A DNA stretch of 64,000 nucleotides from Bacteroidota bacterium. Lineage in GTDB: Bacteria; Bacteroidota; Ignavibacteria; UBA10030. The DNA is taken from contig JALONQ010000006.1 of NCBI GenBank assembly GCA_025454835.1, positions 49,111 to 113,110 of the forward strand, in the 5' to 3' direction. Under the pieces are notes generated by a model, which was given only the letters and a program-made list of their open reading frames with translations, was not told the DNA's origin and did not search any database. The position numbers and the translations under genes were made by a program. How positions within the stretch are numbered: the first letter of the stretch is position 1; each line of letters starts with the position of its first letter. This document shows positions 39,867-50,006 of this stretch, in pieces.

Positions 39867-40922
39867 TTAAACGTGAACGGAGTGCCGCAGCATGAGCGTT
39901 TGCTGCTGGAGGTCGGCGATCGTGCGCGAGCCGGTCAGGAACATCGCGCCGCGGAATTGACGCTCCCATCCGTCGATGAACCGATGGAGCGCCTTCGGAC
40001 CGCCTGCGCGCAACGCCTGCAGGAACGGCCGCGCCGCACCGGCAAGATCTGCACCCAGGGCGATCGCCTTCGCCATATCGAGGCCGTGTTGGATCCCCCC
40101 CGATGCAACGAGCGTGAACGGACGCTGTGGAGATCTGAGGGCAGCACATTGGCGCACCGCATCGGCCGTCGGAATGCCCCAATCCCAGAAGACCGACAGC
40201 GGATCACGGGCCTGTTCCTTGCGACGGAGGATCTCCACGCCCGCCCAACTCGTGCCGCCAGCACCTGCGACATCAACGACCCGGACGCCCACGTCGAGCA
40301 GTCGCCGAAGCACGTCAGCCGAAATGCCGCACCCGATCTCTTTGACGACGACCGGAAGACCCAACTGCTTCACGAGCCGCTCGATGCCGTTCAGCACACC
40401 GGCGAATCGCGGTGTCCCCTCCGGCTGCAAGAACTCCTGGAGGGCATTGAGGTGCACGGCCATGGCATCCGCGCGGATCAGGTCGGCCATCCGTCGGAGG
40501 GGTCCGACATCCTGAAGATGGGCCACCTCGGCGGCGCCGATGTTGCCAACGATCGGGATCTCCGGGGCCGCCTCGCGCACGATGGCATAGCTGCGTCGGA
40601 ACCTGGCATCTTCGAGGGCCTGCCTCTGACTTCCGACCCCCATCGCCAAGCCACGTTCGGCGCATACGTGGGCGAGGTCCCGATTGATGCGTTCGGCACC
40701 GGCGTATCCGCCGGTCATGCCGGTCACAATCAGCGGAAACCGCAGCGGCTTGCCAAGAAAGGTCCTCGCGGGATCGACCTCTTCGAGGTCAAGTTCTGGC
40801 AGGGCCGAGTGAACGAGGTCCCAGCGCTCGAATCCGGACGTCTTGGCGCGGAAGGCGACGTCCTTCGCGAGAACGATCTCAACGTGCTGTTGTTTGCGGG
40901 AGGACGTCCGCGGAGACGGCAT
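39867..40922 (-). CDS. fni: type 2 isopentenyl-diphosphate delta-isomerase
   Basis: 351 residues, FMN-dependent type 2 IDI. It interconverts IPP and DMAPP. Visible are FPLIVTGMTGG, AMGVGSQRQAL, VVKEIGCGIS, the VDVAGAGGTSWAG flavin/phosphate segment and LVASGGIQHG. It is the first gene of the nine-gene minus-strand operon and is divergent from the nucleotidyltransferase. Confidence 0.94.
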   Translation of the reverse strand: MPSPRTSSRKQQHVEIVLAKDVAFRAKTSGFERWDLVHSALPELDLEEVDPARTFLGKPLRFPLIVTGMTGGYAGAERINRDLAHVCAERGLAMGVGSQRQALEDARFRRSYAIVREAAPEIPIVGNIGAAEVAHLQDVGPLRRMADLIRADAMAVHLNALQEFLQPEGTPRFAGVLNGIERLVKQLGLPVVVKEIGCGISADVLRRLLDVGVRVVDVAGAGGTSWAGVEILRRKEQARDPLSVFWDWGIPTADAVRQCAALRSPQRPFTLVASGGIQHGLDMAKAIALGADLAGAARPFLQALRAGGPKALHRFIDGWERQFRGAMFLTGSRTIADLQQQTLMLRHSVHV

Positions 40923-40943
40923 GGCAGTGGACGAAAATTACGT

Positions 40944-40973
40944 CAACATACACATCGCTCCCGGCAGTTGCAA
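40944..40973 (-). promoter_or_regulatory. promoter of the fni operon
   Basis: Minus strand: TTG (40973-40971), 20 nt, TATGTTG (40950-40944), 21 nt before the fni start. It fits the FCB-type promoter pattern and is back to back with the + strand promoter at 41009. Confidence 0.45.
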
Positions 40974-41008
40974 GAACGGGTCTCCGGCGCCGAGGCTCAC
41001 TGCCGGCC

Positions 41009-41040
41009 TTTGTGTCTGGCAGACTTCTTTCGTACTTTAG
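41009..41040 (+). promoter_or_regulatory. promoter of the nucleotidyltransferase gene
   Basis: TTTG (41009-41012), 20 nt, TACTTTAG (41033-41040), one mismatch from TAnnTTTG, 25 nt before the start at 41066. A good match to the Bacteroidota -33/-7 pattern. Confidence 0.5.
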
Positions 41041-41065
41041 TTGTTCTCCAACGACAGTCGAAGCG

Positions 41066-42040
41066 ATGCGCGCGATCATTCCAGTTGCCGGCGTCGGTAG
41101 CCGCCTGCGCCCACACACCTACACGGTGCCAAAGGTCCTCCTGAACGTGGCCGGTAAGCCCATCATCGGGCACATCCTGGACAAGGTGATCCAGGCCGGG
41201 TTCACGGAAGCGACCATCATCATCGGCTACCTCGGCGAGATGATCAAGGAGTACGTCCTTGAGCACTACACGATCAAGGTCGACTTTGTAGAGCAGGAGG
41301 AACGGCTGGGCCTGGGCCATGCGATCTACCTGTCCCGCCACACGATCTCGCGCAGCCCGATCCTCATCATCCTGGGCGACACGATCTTCGACGTCGACCT
41401 CGCCGCCATGATGAGCGGTCAAGGAACGACGTTGGGAGTCAAGCGCGTTGAAGACCCGCGCCGGTTCGGCGTCGCCGAGGTCGAGAACGGCTTCATCGCC
41501 CGTCTCGTCGAAAAACCCGAAGAACCGAAGAGCCATCTGGCCGTTGTCGGCCTCTATTATATCCACCAACCCCAGGTCCTGGTCGAGTGCCTGAAGGAAA
41601 TGATCAAAGCTAACGCAAGGACCAAGGGGGAATTCCAGTTGACCGACGCTCTGCAGATGATGATCGAGCGGGGCGAACGGATGCAGACCTTCGACGTCGA
41701 GGGCTGGTACGACTGCGGCAAGCCCGAGACCCTCCTCTCGACGAACCAGCACCTCCTGAGCACGTATCCCGACCCCGCTCCGCGCCCGGGCGTTGTCATT
41801 CGTCCTCCGGCGTTCATCTCCCCTGAAGCCCGGGTCGAGAATTCGATCATCGGCCCGAACACGACCGTCGCGGCCGGGGCCGTGGTCCAGAACTCCGTTG
41901 TCGTCAATTCCATCATTTCCGAAGGGGCCGTACTGCAGGACGCTCTGTTGCGCGACTCGATCGTCGGCAGCAACGCGCATGTTCGCGGCAATTTCAAGCA
42001 GATCAACATCGGCGACTCCTCCGAATTGCTCTTTTCTTGA
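41066..42040 (+). CDS. sugar-phosphate nucleotidyltransferase with hexapeptide tail
   Basis: 324 residues. The nucleotidyltransferase domain (about 1-240) has the loop GVGSRLRPHTYTVPKVLL, the ILGDTIFDVDL metal site and TKGEFQLTDALQ. A short left-handed beta-helix (about 250-320) follows. It should make an NDP-sugar (dTDP- or UDP-glucose type, or GDP-mannose), and the substrate cannot be fixed from sequence. It precedes metK by 24 nt. Confidence 0.85.
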   Translation: MRAIIPVAGVGSRLRPHTYTVPKVLLNVAGKPIIGHILDKVIQAGFTEATIIIGYLGEMIKEYVLEHYTIKVDFVEQEERLGLGHAIYLSRHTISRSPILIILGDTIFDVDLAAMMSGQGTTLGVKRVEDPRRFGVAEVENGFIARLVEKPEEPKSHLAVVGLYYIHQPQVLVECLKEMIKANARTKGEFQLTDALQMMIERGERMQTFDVEGWYDCGKPETLLSTNQHLLSTYPDPAPRPGVVIRPPAFISPEARVENSIIGPNTTVAAGAVVQNSVVVNSIISEGAVLQDALLRDSIVGSNAHVRGNFKQINIGDSSELLFS

Positions 42041-42064
42041 CCATCCACCACCAGGACCCTTTGC

Positions 42065-43228
42065 ATGCGCTACCTCTTCACTTCCGAATCCGTCTCCGAG
42101 GGCCATCCCGATAAGGTGTGCGACCAGATCTCGGACGCGGTGCTCGACGACATCTACTCGGTCGAACCGACAGCACGCGTGGCGTGCGAGACGTTCGTCA
42201 CGACGGGCCTCGCCCTCGTCGGCGGGGAGATCACGACCCGCAAGCATTATGTCGACGTCCAGAAGATCGTCCGGGACGTCATCAAGGACATCGGCTACAC
42301 CGAGGCGGGCGTCGGGTTTGACGCCGATTCCTGTTCGGTCCTCTCCTCGATCCACCAGCAGTCGGGCGACATCGCCATGGGCGTCGACACGGGCGGCGCC
42401 GGCGACCAGGGAATGATGTTCGGGTACGCCTGCCGCGAGACGAAGGAACTCATGCCCCTGCCGATCATGCTCGCGCACAAGATCGTGAAGCGCCTGGCAA
42501 CCATACGCAAGCATCATCCGAAGGACATGCCGTACCTCCGACCGGACGCAAAATCACAGGTGACGGTGGAGTATGAGCGCAATCGTCCGGTGCGCATCCA
42601 CACGATCGTCGTCTCGACGCAGCATGACGAGAAGGCGTCGCAGGCCCGGATCCGGAAGGACGTCATTGACCACGTCATCCACCAGGTCGTTCCCGCAGAA
42701 CTGCTCGACAAGAAGACCCGCTACTTCGTCAACCCGACCGGCCGGTTCGTCATCGGCGGTCCACACGGCGACAGCGGACTGACGGGGCGCAAGATCATCG
42801 TCGACACGTACGGCGGACGGGCTCCGCACGGCGGCGGTGCCTTCTCCGGCAAGGATCCCACGAAAGTGGACCGGAGCGCGGCGTACGCGGCGCGGCATCT
42901 CGCCAAGAACGTCGTCGCGGCCGGCCTCGCCAGCGAATGCCAGATCCAGGTGGCGTACGCGATCGGCGTCAAAGAGCCCGTTTCCATCATGGCGCAAACG
43001 TTCGGCACCGGCATCATGCCCGACCATATGCTCGACGCGGTCCTCAAGGACATCACGGCCGAAGGCGCTCCGGCCGACATGACCCCGGGCGGCATCATCA
43101 AGCGCCTCGACCTTCGTCGCCCCATCTACCGGCAGACGGCTGCCTATGGCCACTTCGGCCGGGAGGAGAAGGCGTTCACGTGGGAGGCGGTGGACTTGGT
43201 GAAGGAACTGAAGAAGGCGGTGAGGTAG
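42065..43228 (+). CDS. metK: S-adenosylmethionine synthetase
   Basis: 387 residues. It forms SAM from Met and [23 protein letters not shown] at the N-terminus, [12 protein letters not shown] and the [13 protein letters not shown] loop are invariant family blocks. The partner ahcY lies 0.6 kb downstream, but an S23-type gene with flanking repeats is wedged between them. Confidence 0.97.
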   Translation: MRYLFTSESVSEGHPDKVCDQISDAVLDDIYSVEPTARVACETFVTTGLALVGGEITTRKHYVDVQKIVRDVIKDIGYTEAGVGFDADSCSVLSSIHQQSGDIAMGVDTGGAGDQGMMFGYACRETKELMPLPIMLAHKIVKRLATIRKHHPKDMPYLRPDAKSQVTVEYERNRPVRIHTIVVSTQHDEKASQARIRKDVIDHVIHQVVPAELLDKKTRYFVNPTGRFVIGGPHGDSGLTGRKIIVDTYGGRAPHGGGAFSGKDPTKVDRSAAYAARHLAKNVVAAGLASECQIQVAYAIGVKEPVSIMAQTFGTGIMPDHMLDAVLKDITAEGAPADMTPGGIIKRLDLRRPIYRQTAAYGHFGREEKAFTWEAVDLVKELKKAVR

Positions 43229-43251
43229 ATACAGAGCGGGATCGGGGATGA

Positions 43252-43300
43252 GGGACTCGGAACCAGTGATTCGGGACTCGGGACTCGGGATTCGGATCTG
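43252..43300 (+). repeat. left arm, tandem 7-nt repeat GGGACTC/GGGATTC
   Basis: GGGACTC at 43252-43258, 43273-43279 and 43280-43286, then GGGATTC at 43287-43293. It is the upstream arm flanking an S23-type gene. A complementary array in the other direction lies at 43735-43770. Confidence 0.7.
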
Positions 43301-43334
43301 GTGATCACGGATCAACAGTCTGGGGGGACTGAGT

Positions 43335-43712
43335 ATGGAAGGTCATGGTGGACTCGACAAGCTCGAGGTCTATCAACGAGCACGTGCGTTTCGCAAGCGA
43401 ATGTACGCGTTGGCTCGTGCGCTTCCACAGATGGAACGATTCAATCTGCTCTCGCAGATCATTCGGGCAGCAACCTCGCTGACAAACAACATCGCCGAAG
43501 GGTATGGCCGTTATCACTATCAGGAATCAATTCAGTTCTTTCGCATCGCTCGCGGTTCACTTGAAGAATTGCGGGACGACATCAACATATGTCTGGATGA
43601 ACGTTACGTTGACGAAGTCATAGCGCGTGAATTGCTCGCCGAAGCACAGCGCATCAATCAACTCATCAACGGTTACATCCGATATCTGAAGACAAGGAAA
43701 GAGTCACACTGA
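43335..43712 (+). CDS. S23-type four-helix-bundle protein
   Basis: 125 residues, all alpha-helical. LDKLEVYQRARAFRKRMYAL, AATSLTNNIAEGYGR and SLEELRDDINICLDE are hallmarks of the S23/four-helix-bundle family, first seen in intervening sequences of 23S rRNA genes and related to Avd of diversity-generating retroelements. No reverse transcriptase or variable repeat lies nearby. It is flanked by inverted short-unit arrays and splits metK from ahcY, so it looks like the cargo of a small insertion. Less G+C-rich than its neighbours. The biochemical role is unknown. Confidence 0.85.
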   Translation: MEGHGGLDKLEVYQRARAFRKRMYALARALPQMERFNLLSQIIRAATSLTNNIAEGYGRYHYQESIQFFRIARGSLEELRDDINICLDERYVDEVIARELLAEAQRINQLINGYIRYLKTRKESH

Positions 43713-43734
43713 CATTGGCACCAAGGGTTCTTCG

Positions 43735-43770
43735 CTTCCCGGATTCCGGCTCCCGACTCCCGGATCCCCC
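43735..43770 (-). repeat. right arm, inverted array of GGGAGTC-type units
   Basis: Read on the minus strand it gives GGATCC, GGGAGTC, GGGAGCC and GGAATCC units, close to the GGGACTC/GGGATTC units upstream of the S23-type gene. The two arms are therefore inverted relative to each other. Confidence 0.65.
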
Positions 43771-43827
43771 CCACACGAAAGTACTCTCACAGATTCTTCA
43801 ATCACCGTTTATCAGGATGATCTCCAC

Positions 43828-45105
43828 ATGGACGAAAAGAAGGGCGTATTCAAAGTCAAAGACCTCAAGCTCGCCGCCGAAGGCAAGCTCCGCATCGAGT
43901 GGGCCGAGTCCCGCATGCCGGTGCTCATGGCGCTTCGCGAGAAGTACAGAAAGACGAAGCCGCTGAAGGGCTACAAGATCGCGGGCTGTCTGCACGTCAC
44001 CAAGGAAACGGCCGTGCTCGTGAAGACGTTCGTTGAAGCGGGCGCCCAGGTGTCGTGGAGCGGCTGCAACCCGCTCTCGACGCAGGACGACGTCGCGGCG
44101 GCGCTTGCGGCCGACGGGATCTCGATCTACGCCTGGCACGGCATGAACGTGAAGGATTTCTACTGGTGCATCGAGGAATCTCTGAAGTTCAAGCCGAACC
44201 TGACGCTTGACGACGGTGCGGACCTCATCTTCACCGTCCACAACAAGCACCAGGAGCTGATCCCGCACGTCATCGGCGGGACGGAGGAAACGACGACGGG
44301 TGTGCACCGTCTGCGAGCCATGGCGAAAGCGGGCGCTCTGCGTTACCCGGTTATCGCCGTGAACGACGCCGAAACAAAGTGGGATTTTGACAACGTTTAC
44401 GGAACCGGCCAGTCGACGCTCGACGGCATCCTCCGTGCCACGAGCGTGCTCATTGCGGGCAAGAACGTTGTCGTCGCCGGGTTTGGGCATTGCGGTCGGG
44501 GCGTGGCCCTGCGGGCCAAAGGGCTCGGAGCCAACGTGATCGTCACTGAAGTGAAGGCGACGGCCGCGCTGAAAGCAACGCTGGAAGGTTACACGGTCAT
44601 GACGATGGACGAAGCGGCCAAGGTGGGTGACATCTTTGTCACGGCCACGGGCGTGAAGGACGTCATCGTCGACCGGCACTTCAAGGTCATGAAGGACGGC
44701 GCGATCGTCTGCAACACTGGCCACTACGACTGCGAGATCAACCTCGGCCACCTCGACAAGCAGAAGAAGACCGTCCGGACGGTCCGCAAGGACAACGAGG
44801 AATACACGATGAAGAACGGCCGACGCATCTACGTGCTGGCGCAGGGACGCCTCGTGAACCTCGCGGCTGCCGAGGGCCATCCGTCGGAGGTCATGGACAT
44901 GTCGTTCGCCAACCAGTTCCTGTCGCAACTTCGGCTGGCCGAGCTGCACAAGAAGGGGAAGCGCTACGAGAACCAGGTCTACGACATTCCGGCGGAGCAG
45001 GACCAGGAGATCGGCGGCATCAAGCTGAAGACGATGGGCTACACCATCGACAAGCTGACGCCGGAACAGGTGAAGTACCAGAGCGATTACTCGGCGGGAA
45101 CGTGA
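43828..45105 (+). CDS. ahcY: adenosylhomocysteinase
   Basis: 425 residues. It hydrolyses S-adenosylhomocysteine, product of SAM-dependent methylation, using NAD+. AGCLHVTKETAVL, WSGCNPLSTQDD, VAGFGHCGRGVA (NAD motif) and NTGHYDCEINL are present. An ahcY terminator follows. It works with metK upstream to complete the SAM cycle. Confidence 0.97.
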   Translation: MDEKKGVFKVKDLKLAAEGKLRIEWAESRMPVLMALREKYRKTKPLKGYKIAGCLHVTKETAVLVKTFVEAGAQVSWSGCNPLSTQDDVAAALAADGISIYAWHGMNVKDFYWCIEESLKFKPNLTLDDGADLIFTVHNKHQELIPHVIGGTEETTTGVHRLRAMAKAGALRYPVIAVNDAETKWDFDNVYGTGQSTLDGILRATSVLIAGKNVVVAGFGHCGRGVALRAKGLGANVIVTEVKATAALKATLEGYTVMTMDEAAKVGDIFVTATGVKDVIVDRHFKVMKDGAIVCNTGHYDCEINLGHLDKQKKTVRTVRKDNEEYTMKNGRRIYVLAQGRLVNLAAAEGHPSEVMDMSFANQFLSQLRLAELHKKGKRYENQVYDIPAEQDQEIGGIKLKTMGYTIDKLTPEQVKYQSDYSAGT

Positions 45106-45210
45106 GCCGGAGGCGCAATACAATTCTCGCGAAGCGAGAAACCACTTCTCAGATCGGGAACCGGAACAGGACGTAGCCAGTCGTCGGTCGTCAGACTGAA
45201 GCGGAACGCG

Positions 45211-45238
45211 AAGGCCCCTGGGAAACCGGGGGCCTTTT
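45211..45238 (+). terminator. Rho-independent terminator after ahcY
   Basis: AAGGCCCC (45211-45218) pairs with GGGGCCTT (45229-45236) around a short loop, followed by TT. It separates ahcY from the arsenic operon. Confidence 0.75.
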
Positions 45239-45243
45239 CCATT

Positions 45244-45271
45244 GTAGAGGGTAGAAGGTAGAAGGGAAAGG
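45244..45271 (+). repeat. short purine array (GTAGAAGG type)
   Basis: GTAGAGG, GTAGAAG, GTAGAAGG and GAAAGGG units in a row between the terminator and the arsR promoter. Short; it may be another word-like array of the window. Confidence 0.35.
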
Positions 45272-45314
45272 GTCATGAGGTCGATCGAACGAGAATCCGC
45301 GATTTCCAGTCCTC

Positions 45315-45345
45315 TTGCGTCCTTCCGAATAGACCCCTACATTTC
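45315..45345 (+). promoter_or_regulatory. promoter of the arsenic operon
   Basis: TTG (45315-45317), 20 nt, TACATTTC (45338-45345), 29 nt before the arsR start. The -7 box is overlapped by the dyad at 45340. Confidence 0.55.
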
Positions 45346-45361
45346 GACAGTTGACGAAATG
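45340..45361. promoter_or_regulatory. ArsR operator candidate
   Basis: CATTTCG (45340-45346), 8 nt, CGAAATG (45355-45361): a perfect 7-bp dyad covering the -7 box and the expected start of transcription. This is where an ArsR dimer would block RNA polymerase until arsenite or antimonite binds. Confidence 0.6.
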
Positions 45362-45374
45362 ACTGAATGAACCC

Positions 45375-45722
45375 ATGAAGAACGATCGGGTCAAAGTCTT
45401 CAAGGCCCTGAGCGACCCCAACAGGGTCCGCATCCTGAAAATGGTGCTGGTACGTGAGCTCTGCTTGTGCGAAGTGCGCGACGTGCTGGGACTTTCCAAT
45501 TCCACCGTCTCCAAGCACCTCAGCATCCTTCGCGATGCCGGGCTGATCCTGGACTCCAAGGACGGGAAATGGGTCAATTTCAGGGTCCATGACCAGGCGG
45601 ACGACGAGGTCGTGCGCTCGGCCATCGCGTTGGTCCGGAAGTCATTCGATGACGACGCGGTGATCCGCGAAGACCTGAAACGCGTCAAGCGCGTCGATCG
45701 CGCAAAGATCTGTGGCGTGTGA
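45375..45722 (+). CDS. arsR: ArsR-family metalloregulator
   Basis: 115 residues, winged HTH (about 5-95; NSTVSKHLSILRDAGLI is the recognition region). ELCLCEV supplies the Cys pair of the classic arsenite site in the alpha-3 helix. It represses its own operon until As(III) binds. The following genes are redox and efflux genes, and an operator-like dyad overlaps its promoter. Confidence 0.92.
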   Translation: MKNDRVKVFKALSDPNRVRILKMVLVRELCLCEVRDVLGLSNSTVSKHLSILRDAGLILDSKDGKWVNFRVHDQADDEVVRSAIALVRKSFDDDAVIREDLKRVKRVDRAKICGV

Positions 45723-45738
45723 ATACGACGGTGATACC

Positions 45739-45987
45739 ATGACGATCAAGATCCTCGGTTCCGGCTGCATGAATTGCAGGACCCTGGAGCAGCGTACCAA
45801 AGAGGCCCTCGGCCAACTCGGCATCTCCGCCGACGTGGAAAAGGTCGAGGACTACCAGCGCATTGCCTCCTACGGCATCATGCGCACGCCAGGACTCGTG
45901 ATCGACGAAAAGGTCGTCTCGGCCGGCGTTGTCCTTCCCGTCGAGAAGATCAAAGAGATCCTCCTCGCACGCCGGAGCGGCGCATGA
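45739..45987 (+). CDS. thioredoxin-like redox-active disulfide protein
   Basis: 82 residues, small glutaredoxin/thioredoxin-fold domain with active site CMNC at about 13-16 and cis-Pro in RTPGLVID. Such proteins accompany permeases in arsenic operons and may reduce or hand over metalloid. The ATG at 45739 is chosen; an earlier start overlaps arsR. It overlaps the permease as ATGA. Confidence 0.85.
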   Translation: MTIKILGSGCMNCRTLEQRTKEALGQLGISADVEKVEDYQRIASYGIMRTPGLVIDEKVVSAGVVLPVEKIKEILLARRSGA

Positions 45988-47009
45988 GCGGTCTGGCGGC
46001 CCGCCATCCGGTCGGCCTTGCGGCGGCCTCGGCCCCCGTGTGGATCGCCCTCTATCTGTCGCTCCAACCGGTGGCTGACGGGTTTGTCACGTTGCTCGGA
46101 CTCGCACCGGCAAGCAGTTCCACGGAGGCCGTACGGTTCTTTGTCTACGAAGTGCCAAAGGTCCTCCTGCTGCTCGCGGCCGTCGTGTTTTTCGTCGGCA
46201 TTGTTCGGTCGTACTTCTCACCCGAGCGGACCCGTCGGTTGCTGGAAGGTCGATCGTTGCTCGGAGGCAACGTCCTGGCCAGCCTTCTGGGCATCGTGAC
46301 CCCTTTCTGCTCGTGCTCGGCCGTACCCCTGTTCATCGGGTTCGTCAAAGCCGGCGTTCCGCTCGGCGTCACGTTCTCGTTCCTCATCGCCGCACCGATG
46401 ATCAACGAAGTGGCCGTCGTCCTGCTCGCCGGACTGTTCGGTTGGCAGACGGCCTCGCTCTACGTCGGCACCGGACTGGTCATCGCGATCTCGTCGGGAT
46501 TCATCATTGGCCGTCTGAAGCTGGAACGCTACATCGAAGACTGGGTCCACAACGTGCCGACCGCCGCAGAGGGCCAGGAGGATTCCCCCTTGAGCGTGCG
46601 CGACCGCGTACGAACGGGATTCGATGCCGTGCATGATGTTGTCGGGAAGGTGTGGCCCTATCTCGTGGTCGGCATTGCCGTCGGTGCCGGAATACATGGC
46701 TATGTTCCGGAGGACCTCATGGCCGACCTGATGGGCCGCTCGGCATGGTGGTCGGTCCCGGCCGCCGTCCTGATCGGCGTGCCTCTCTACTCCAATGCTG
46801 CAGGGATCATTCCGATCGTCGAAGCGCTGTTGAGTAAAGGGGCAGCGCTCGGGACGGCTTTGGCGTTCATGATGTCCGTGATCGGGCTTTCGCTCCCGGA
46901 AGTGATCATACTCCGCAAGGTGCTGAAGCTCCCGCTTATTCTCACGTTCGTCGGTATCGTGGCGGGGGGCATCGTCATCGTCGGATATCTCTTCAACATC
47001 CTTCTCTAG
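45984..47009 (+). CDS. DUF318/ArsP-type permease
   Basis: 341 residues, about eight membrane helices. The paired Cys motif TPFCSCSAVPLFIGF and the second-half motif GVPLYSNAAGIIPI identify the permease family that includes ArsP (organoarsenical efflux) and related transporters. The substrate here is not certain. The start overlaps the thiol protein; arsC starts 7 nt later. Confidence 0.85.
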   Translation: MSGLAARHPVGLAAASAPVWIALYLSLQPVADGFVTLLGLAPASSSTEAVRFFVYEVPKVLLLLAAVVFFVGIVRSYFSPERTRRLLEGRSLLGGNVLASLLGIVTPFCSCSAVPLFIGFVKAGVPLGVTFSFLIAAPMINEVAVVLLAGLFGWQTASLYVGTGLVIAISSGFIIGRLKLERYIEDWVHNVPTAAEGQEDSPLSVRDRVRTGFDAVHDVVGKVWPYLVVGIAVGAGIHGYVPEDLMADLMGRSAWWSVPAAVLIGVPLYSNAAGIIPIVEALLSKGAALGTALAFMMSVIGLSLPEVIILRKVLKLPLILTFVGIVAGGIVIVGYLFNILL

Positions 47010-47016
47010 AACACTC

Positions 47017-47429
47017 ATGAAGATCCTCATCCTCTGCACCGGCAACTCCTGCCGCAGCCAAATGGCGGAAGGTTTTGTGCAGTGCTTCGCCCCAGCGGCC
47101 GAGGTCCACTCCGCCGGCACGGCGCCGGCCGAGCGGGTCCATCCTCTCGCCGTGAAGGTCATGCAAGAAAAGGGCATCGACCTTTCCGGCCATCGCCCGA
47201 AGTCTGTGGACCAGTTCCTGTCGCAACCGTTCGATCATGTCATTACGGTGTGCGGCGACGCGGAGGAGAATTGTCCCGCGTTCATTGGGACGGTGAAGCA
47301 TCGATGGCACATTGGCTTCGAAGACCCGGCCAAGGTCACGGGGACGGAGGCGTTCGTGCTGTCCGAGTTCCGCCGCATCCGTGACGACATCGAGGCACGA
47401 TTCGGCGAGTTTGTCCGCAAGGAGACGGT

Positions 47430-47433
<4 letters not shown>
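47017..47433 (+). CDS. arsC: arsenate reductase, thioredoxin-coupled
   Basis: 138 residues, low-molecular-weight phosphatase fold. The P-loop CTGNSCRSQ carries the nucleophile Cys, and VCGDAEENCP gives the two shuttle Cys for disulfide exchange with thioredoxin. It reduces arsenate to arsenite for export by the next gene, which it overlaps (ATGA). Confidence 0.95.
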
Positions 47434-48527
<1,094 letters not shown>

Positions 48528-48554
48528 CGGGACCCCCGGCGACGAACAGCAGGC

Positions 48555-49211
48555 ATGACAGCGGAACAGAAACTCTGGGCGTTGCGGCTCGAGATCCTGG
48601 TGCTCTTCGGGCTCCTCCCCCTCGCTCCGCTCACGGGCTGGCTGCCACGTCCGTGGTTCATATGGCTCTACATCGTTTCCATCCCGGCCATCATCTGGCT
48701 GCGTCGGGCCGCAGCATCGGAGAACTCTGGCCTGTGGTCGCCGCGCGATCATGCCGCCGAACGGGCTTTCCTCCCGTTCCTCCTTTCGCGCTTCGCGCTC
48801 AGCGCCGCGGTGGTCGCCGCAGGCGTCGCATGGTTCCTGCCCGATCGATTCCTCCAGTTCCCTCACGATCGCCCTCTGATGTGGGGGGCCGTCATGATCC
48901 TCTATCCGCTCTTCGCAGTCTATCCTCAAGAACTGTTGTTCCGGTCTCTCTTCATTCGCAGATACTCCACCGTGTTTCCGTCTAACAACACAACATTGAT
49001 CGCGAGCGCGATCCTGTTTGGATGGGTACACATCGGCTACGGACACGTCGCGTCAATGTTGTTCAGCGCGATAGGCGGACTCTTCTTCGCTCATACGTTT
49101 CACCGTACTGGATCGCTGCGGATGGCATGCCTCGAGCATGGTTTGTACGGCAATCTGATGTTCACGATCGGGCTGGGTCATCTCTTCTATTCGGGATGGA
49201 ACTCGCCTTGA
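48555..49211 (+). CDS. CPBP-family intramembrane protease-like protein
   Basis: 218 residues, about six to seven membrane helices. The CPBP (Abi) motifs are present in part: YPQELLFRSLF in place of the usual EExxFR, FGWVHIGYGH and LEHGLYGN. It may be an active protease or a variant, because the first Glu is replaced by Gln. It lies 27 nt after acr3 and could ride on that transcript. Confidence 0.78.
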   Translation: MTAEQKLWALRLEILVLFGLLPLAPLTGWLPRPWFIWLYIVSIPAIIWLRRAAASENSGLWSPRDHAAERAFLPFLLSRFALSAAVVAAGVAWFLPDRFLQFPHDRPLMWGAVMILYPLFAVYPQELLFRSLFIRRYSTVFPSNNTTLIASAILFGWVHIGYGHVASMLFSAIGGLFFAHTFHRTGSLRMACLEHGLYGNLMFTIGLGHLFYSGWNSP

Positions 49212-49311
49212 CCTTGTGACCGGCCCCTTGTAGATTGTCGAAGCGTTTCCCTCCCCCCTCAGCTGCACCCGTCAGACTTTTGCGCGTCGTCGCTTGCTGG
49301 TCATCTCCCCC

Positions 49312-49363
49312 CTTCACCATCACCTTCACTTTTGCCCTTTCACGTTTCACTTCTCACTTCTTC
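49312..49363 (+). repeat. short-unit array (TTTCACTTCTCACTTC type)
   Basis: Pyrimidine-rich run of CTTCACC, CTTCACT, TTTCACG, TTTCACT and TCTCACT units just before a hypothetical gene. It resembles the other word-like arrays. Confidence 0.5.
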
Positions 49364-49373
49364 AGGGGGGTCT

Positions 49374-49985
49374 ATGGTCTCTGTGCTTACCGACAACGTC
49401 CGCGCCTTCTGGCAGTGGTTCCAATCGGAAGAGGAACGGCTGGCAGAATTGGTCGACGATCCACCAACGTTCTTCACACCAGTCATCGAGCGCCTGCAGC
49501 GAGTCCATCCTGGCTTGGTGCTCGAGGTCGGTCCGGTCATCAACGGCCGCCGGGAGCTCGCCGTTTCGGCCGACGGATGCCTTGAGGTCTTCCCGGCCGT
49601 TCTGGCCGCCACTTCGCTCGCGCCCGAGCTCAAACGATGGTCCGTTGTCGCATTCCGACAGCCGAAACCCGACGGCCTGATCCTGAGCGGTCCGGGGTTC
49701 GAACTTCACGCCGACCAGTTGTGGTTCCGGTCCGAGGCGTCCGATCATCTGCTCCATCTCGACCTCGTCTACTCGGGCGGAGCGGATGTTCCTGACGCGA
49801 TGCTCGAGCAGGCGGCGTTCCTGATGGTGGACCTGATGGTGGGCGAATTCACCATGGAGGTCTACATCGGCCGTTGCGTGACCCGCAGGGGAACGCCCAA
49901 GGGAGAACATCCACTGAGCGACCTGCCGGCGCATTCCTCTTTTCACTCGTCGCGAAGCGATATCAATTTCCCTTTGGAAGCTTGA
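49374..49985 (+). CDS. hypothetical protein
   Basis: 203 residues, acidic, soluble, no signal or membrane segment, no family recognised. A strong AGGGGGG site 3-4 nt before the ATG at 49374 fixes the start. VFPAVLAATSLAPELKRWSVVAFRQP and a final Ser/His-rich tail are visible. It lies between arrays of repeats. Function unknown. Confidence 0.72.
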   Translation: MVSVLTDNVRAFWQWFQSEEERLAELVDDPPTFFTPVIERLQRVHPGLVLEVGPVINGRRELAVSADGCLEVFPAVLAATSLAPELKRWSVVAFRQPKPDGLILSGPGFELHADQLWFRSEASDHLLHLDLVYSGGADVPDAMLEQAAFLMVDLMVGEFTMEVYIGRCVTRRGTPKGEHPLSDLPAHSSFHSSRSDINFPLEA

Positions 49986-50006
49986 ATGGCCACTGGGAGT
50001 GACCGA

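Noticed and set aside
43252..43300. CRISPR array
   Set aside because: The tandem units are 7 nt long with no spacers of regular length and no cas genes.
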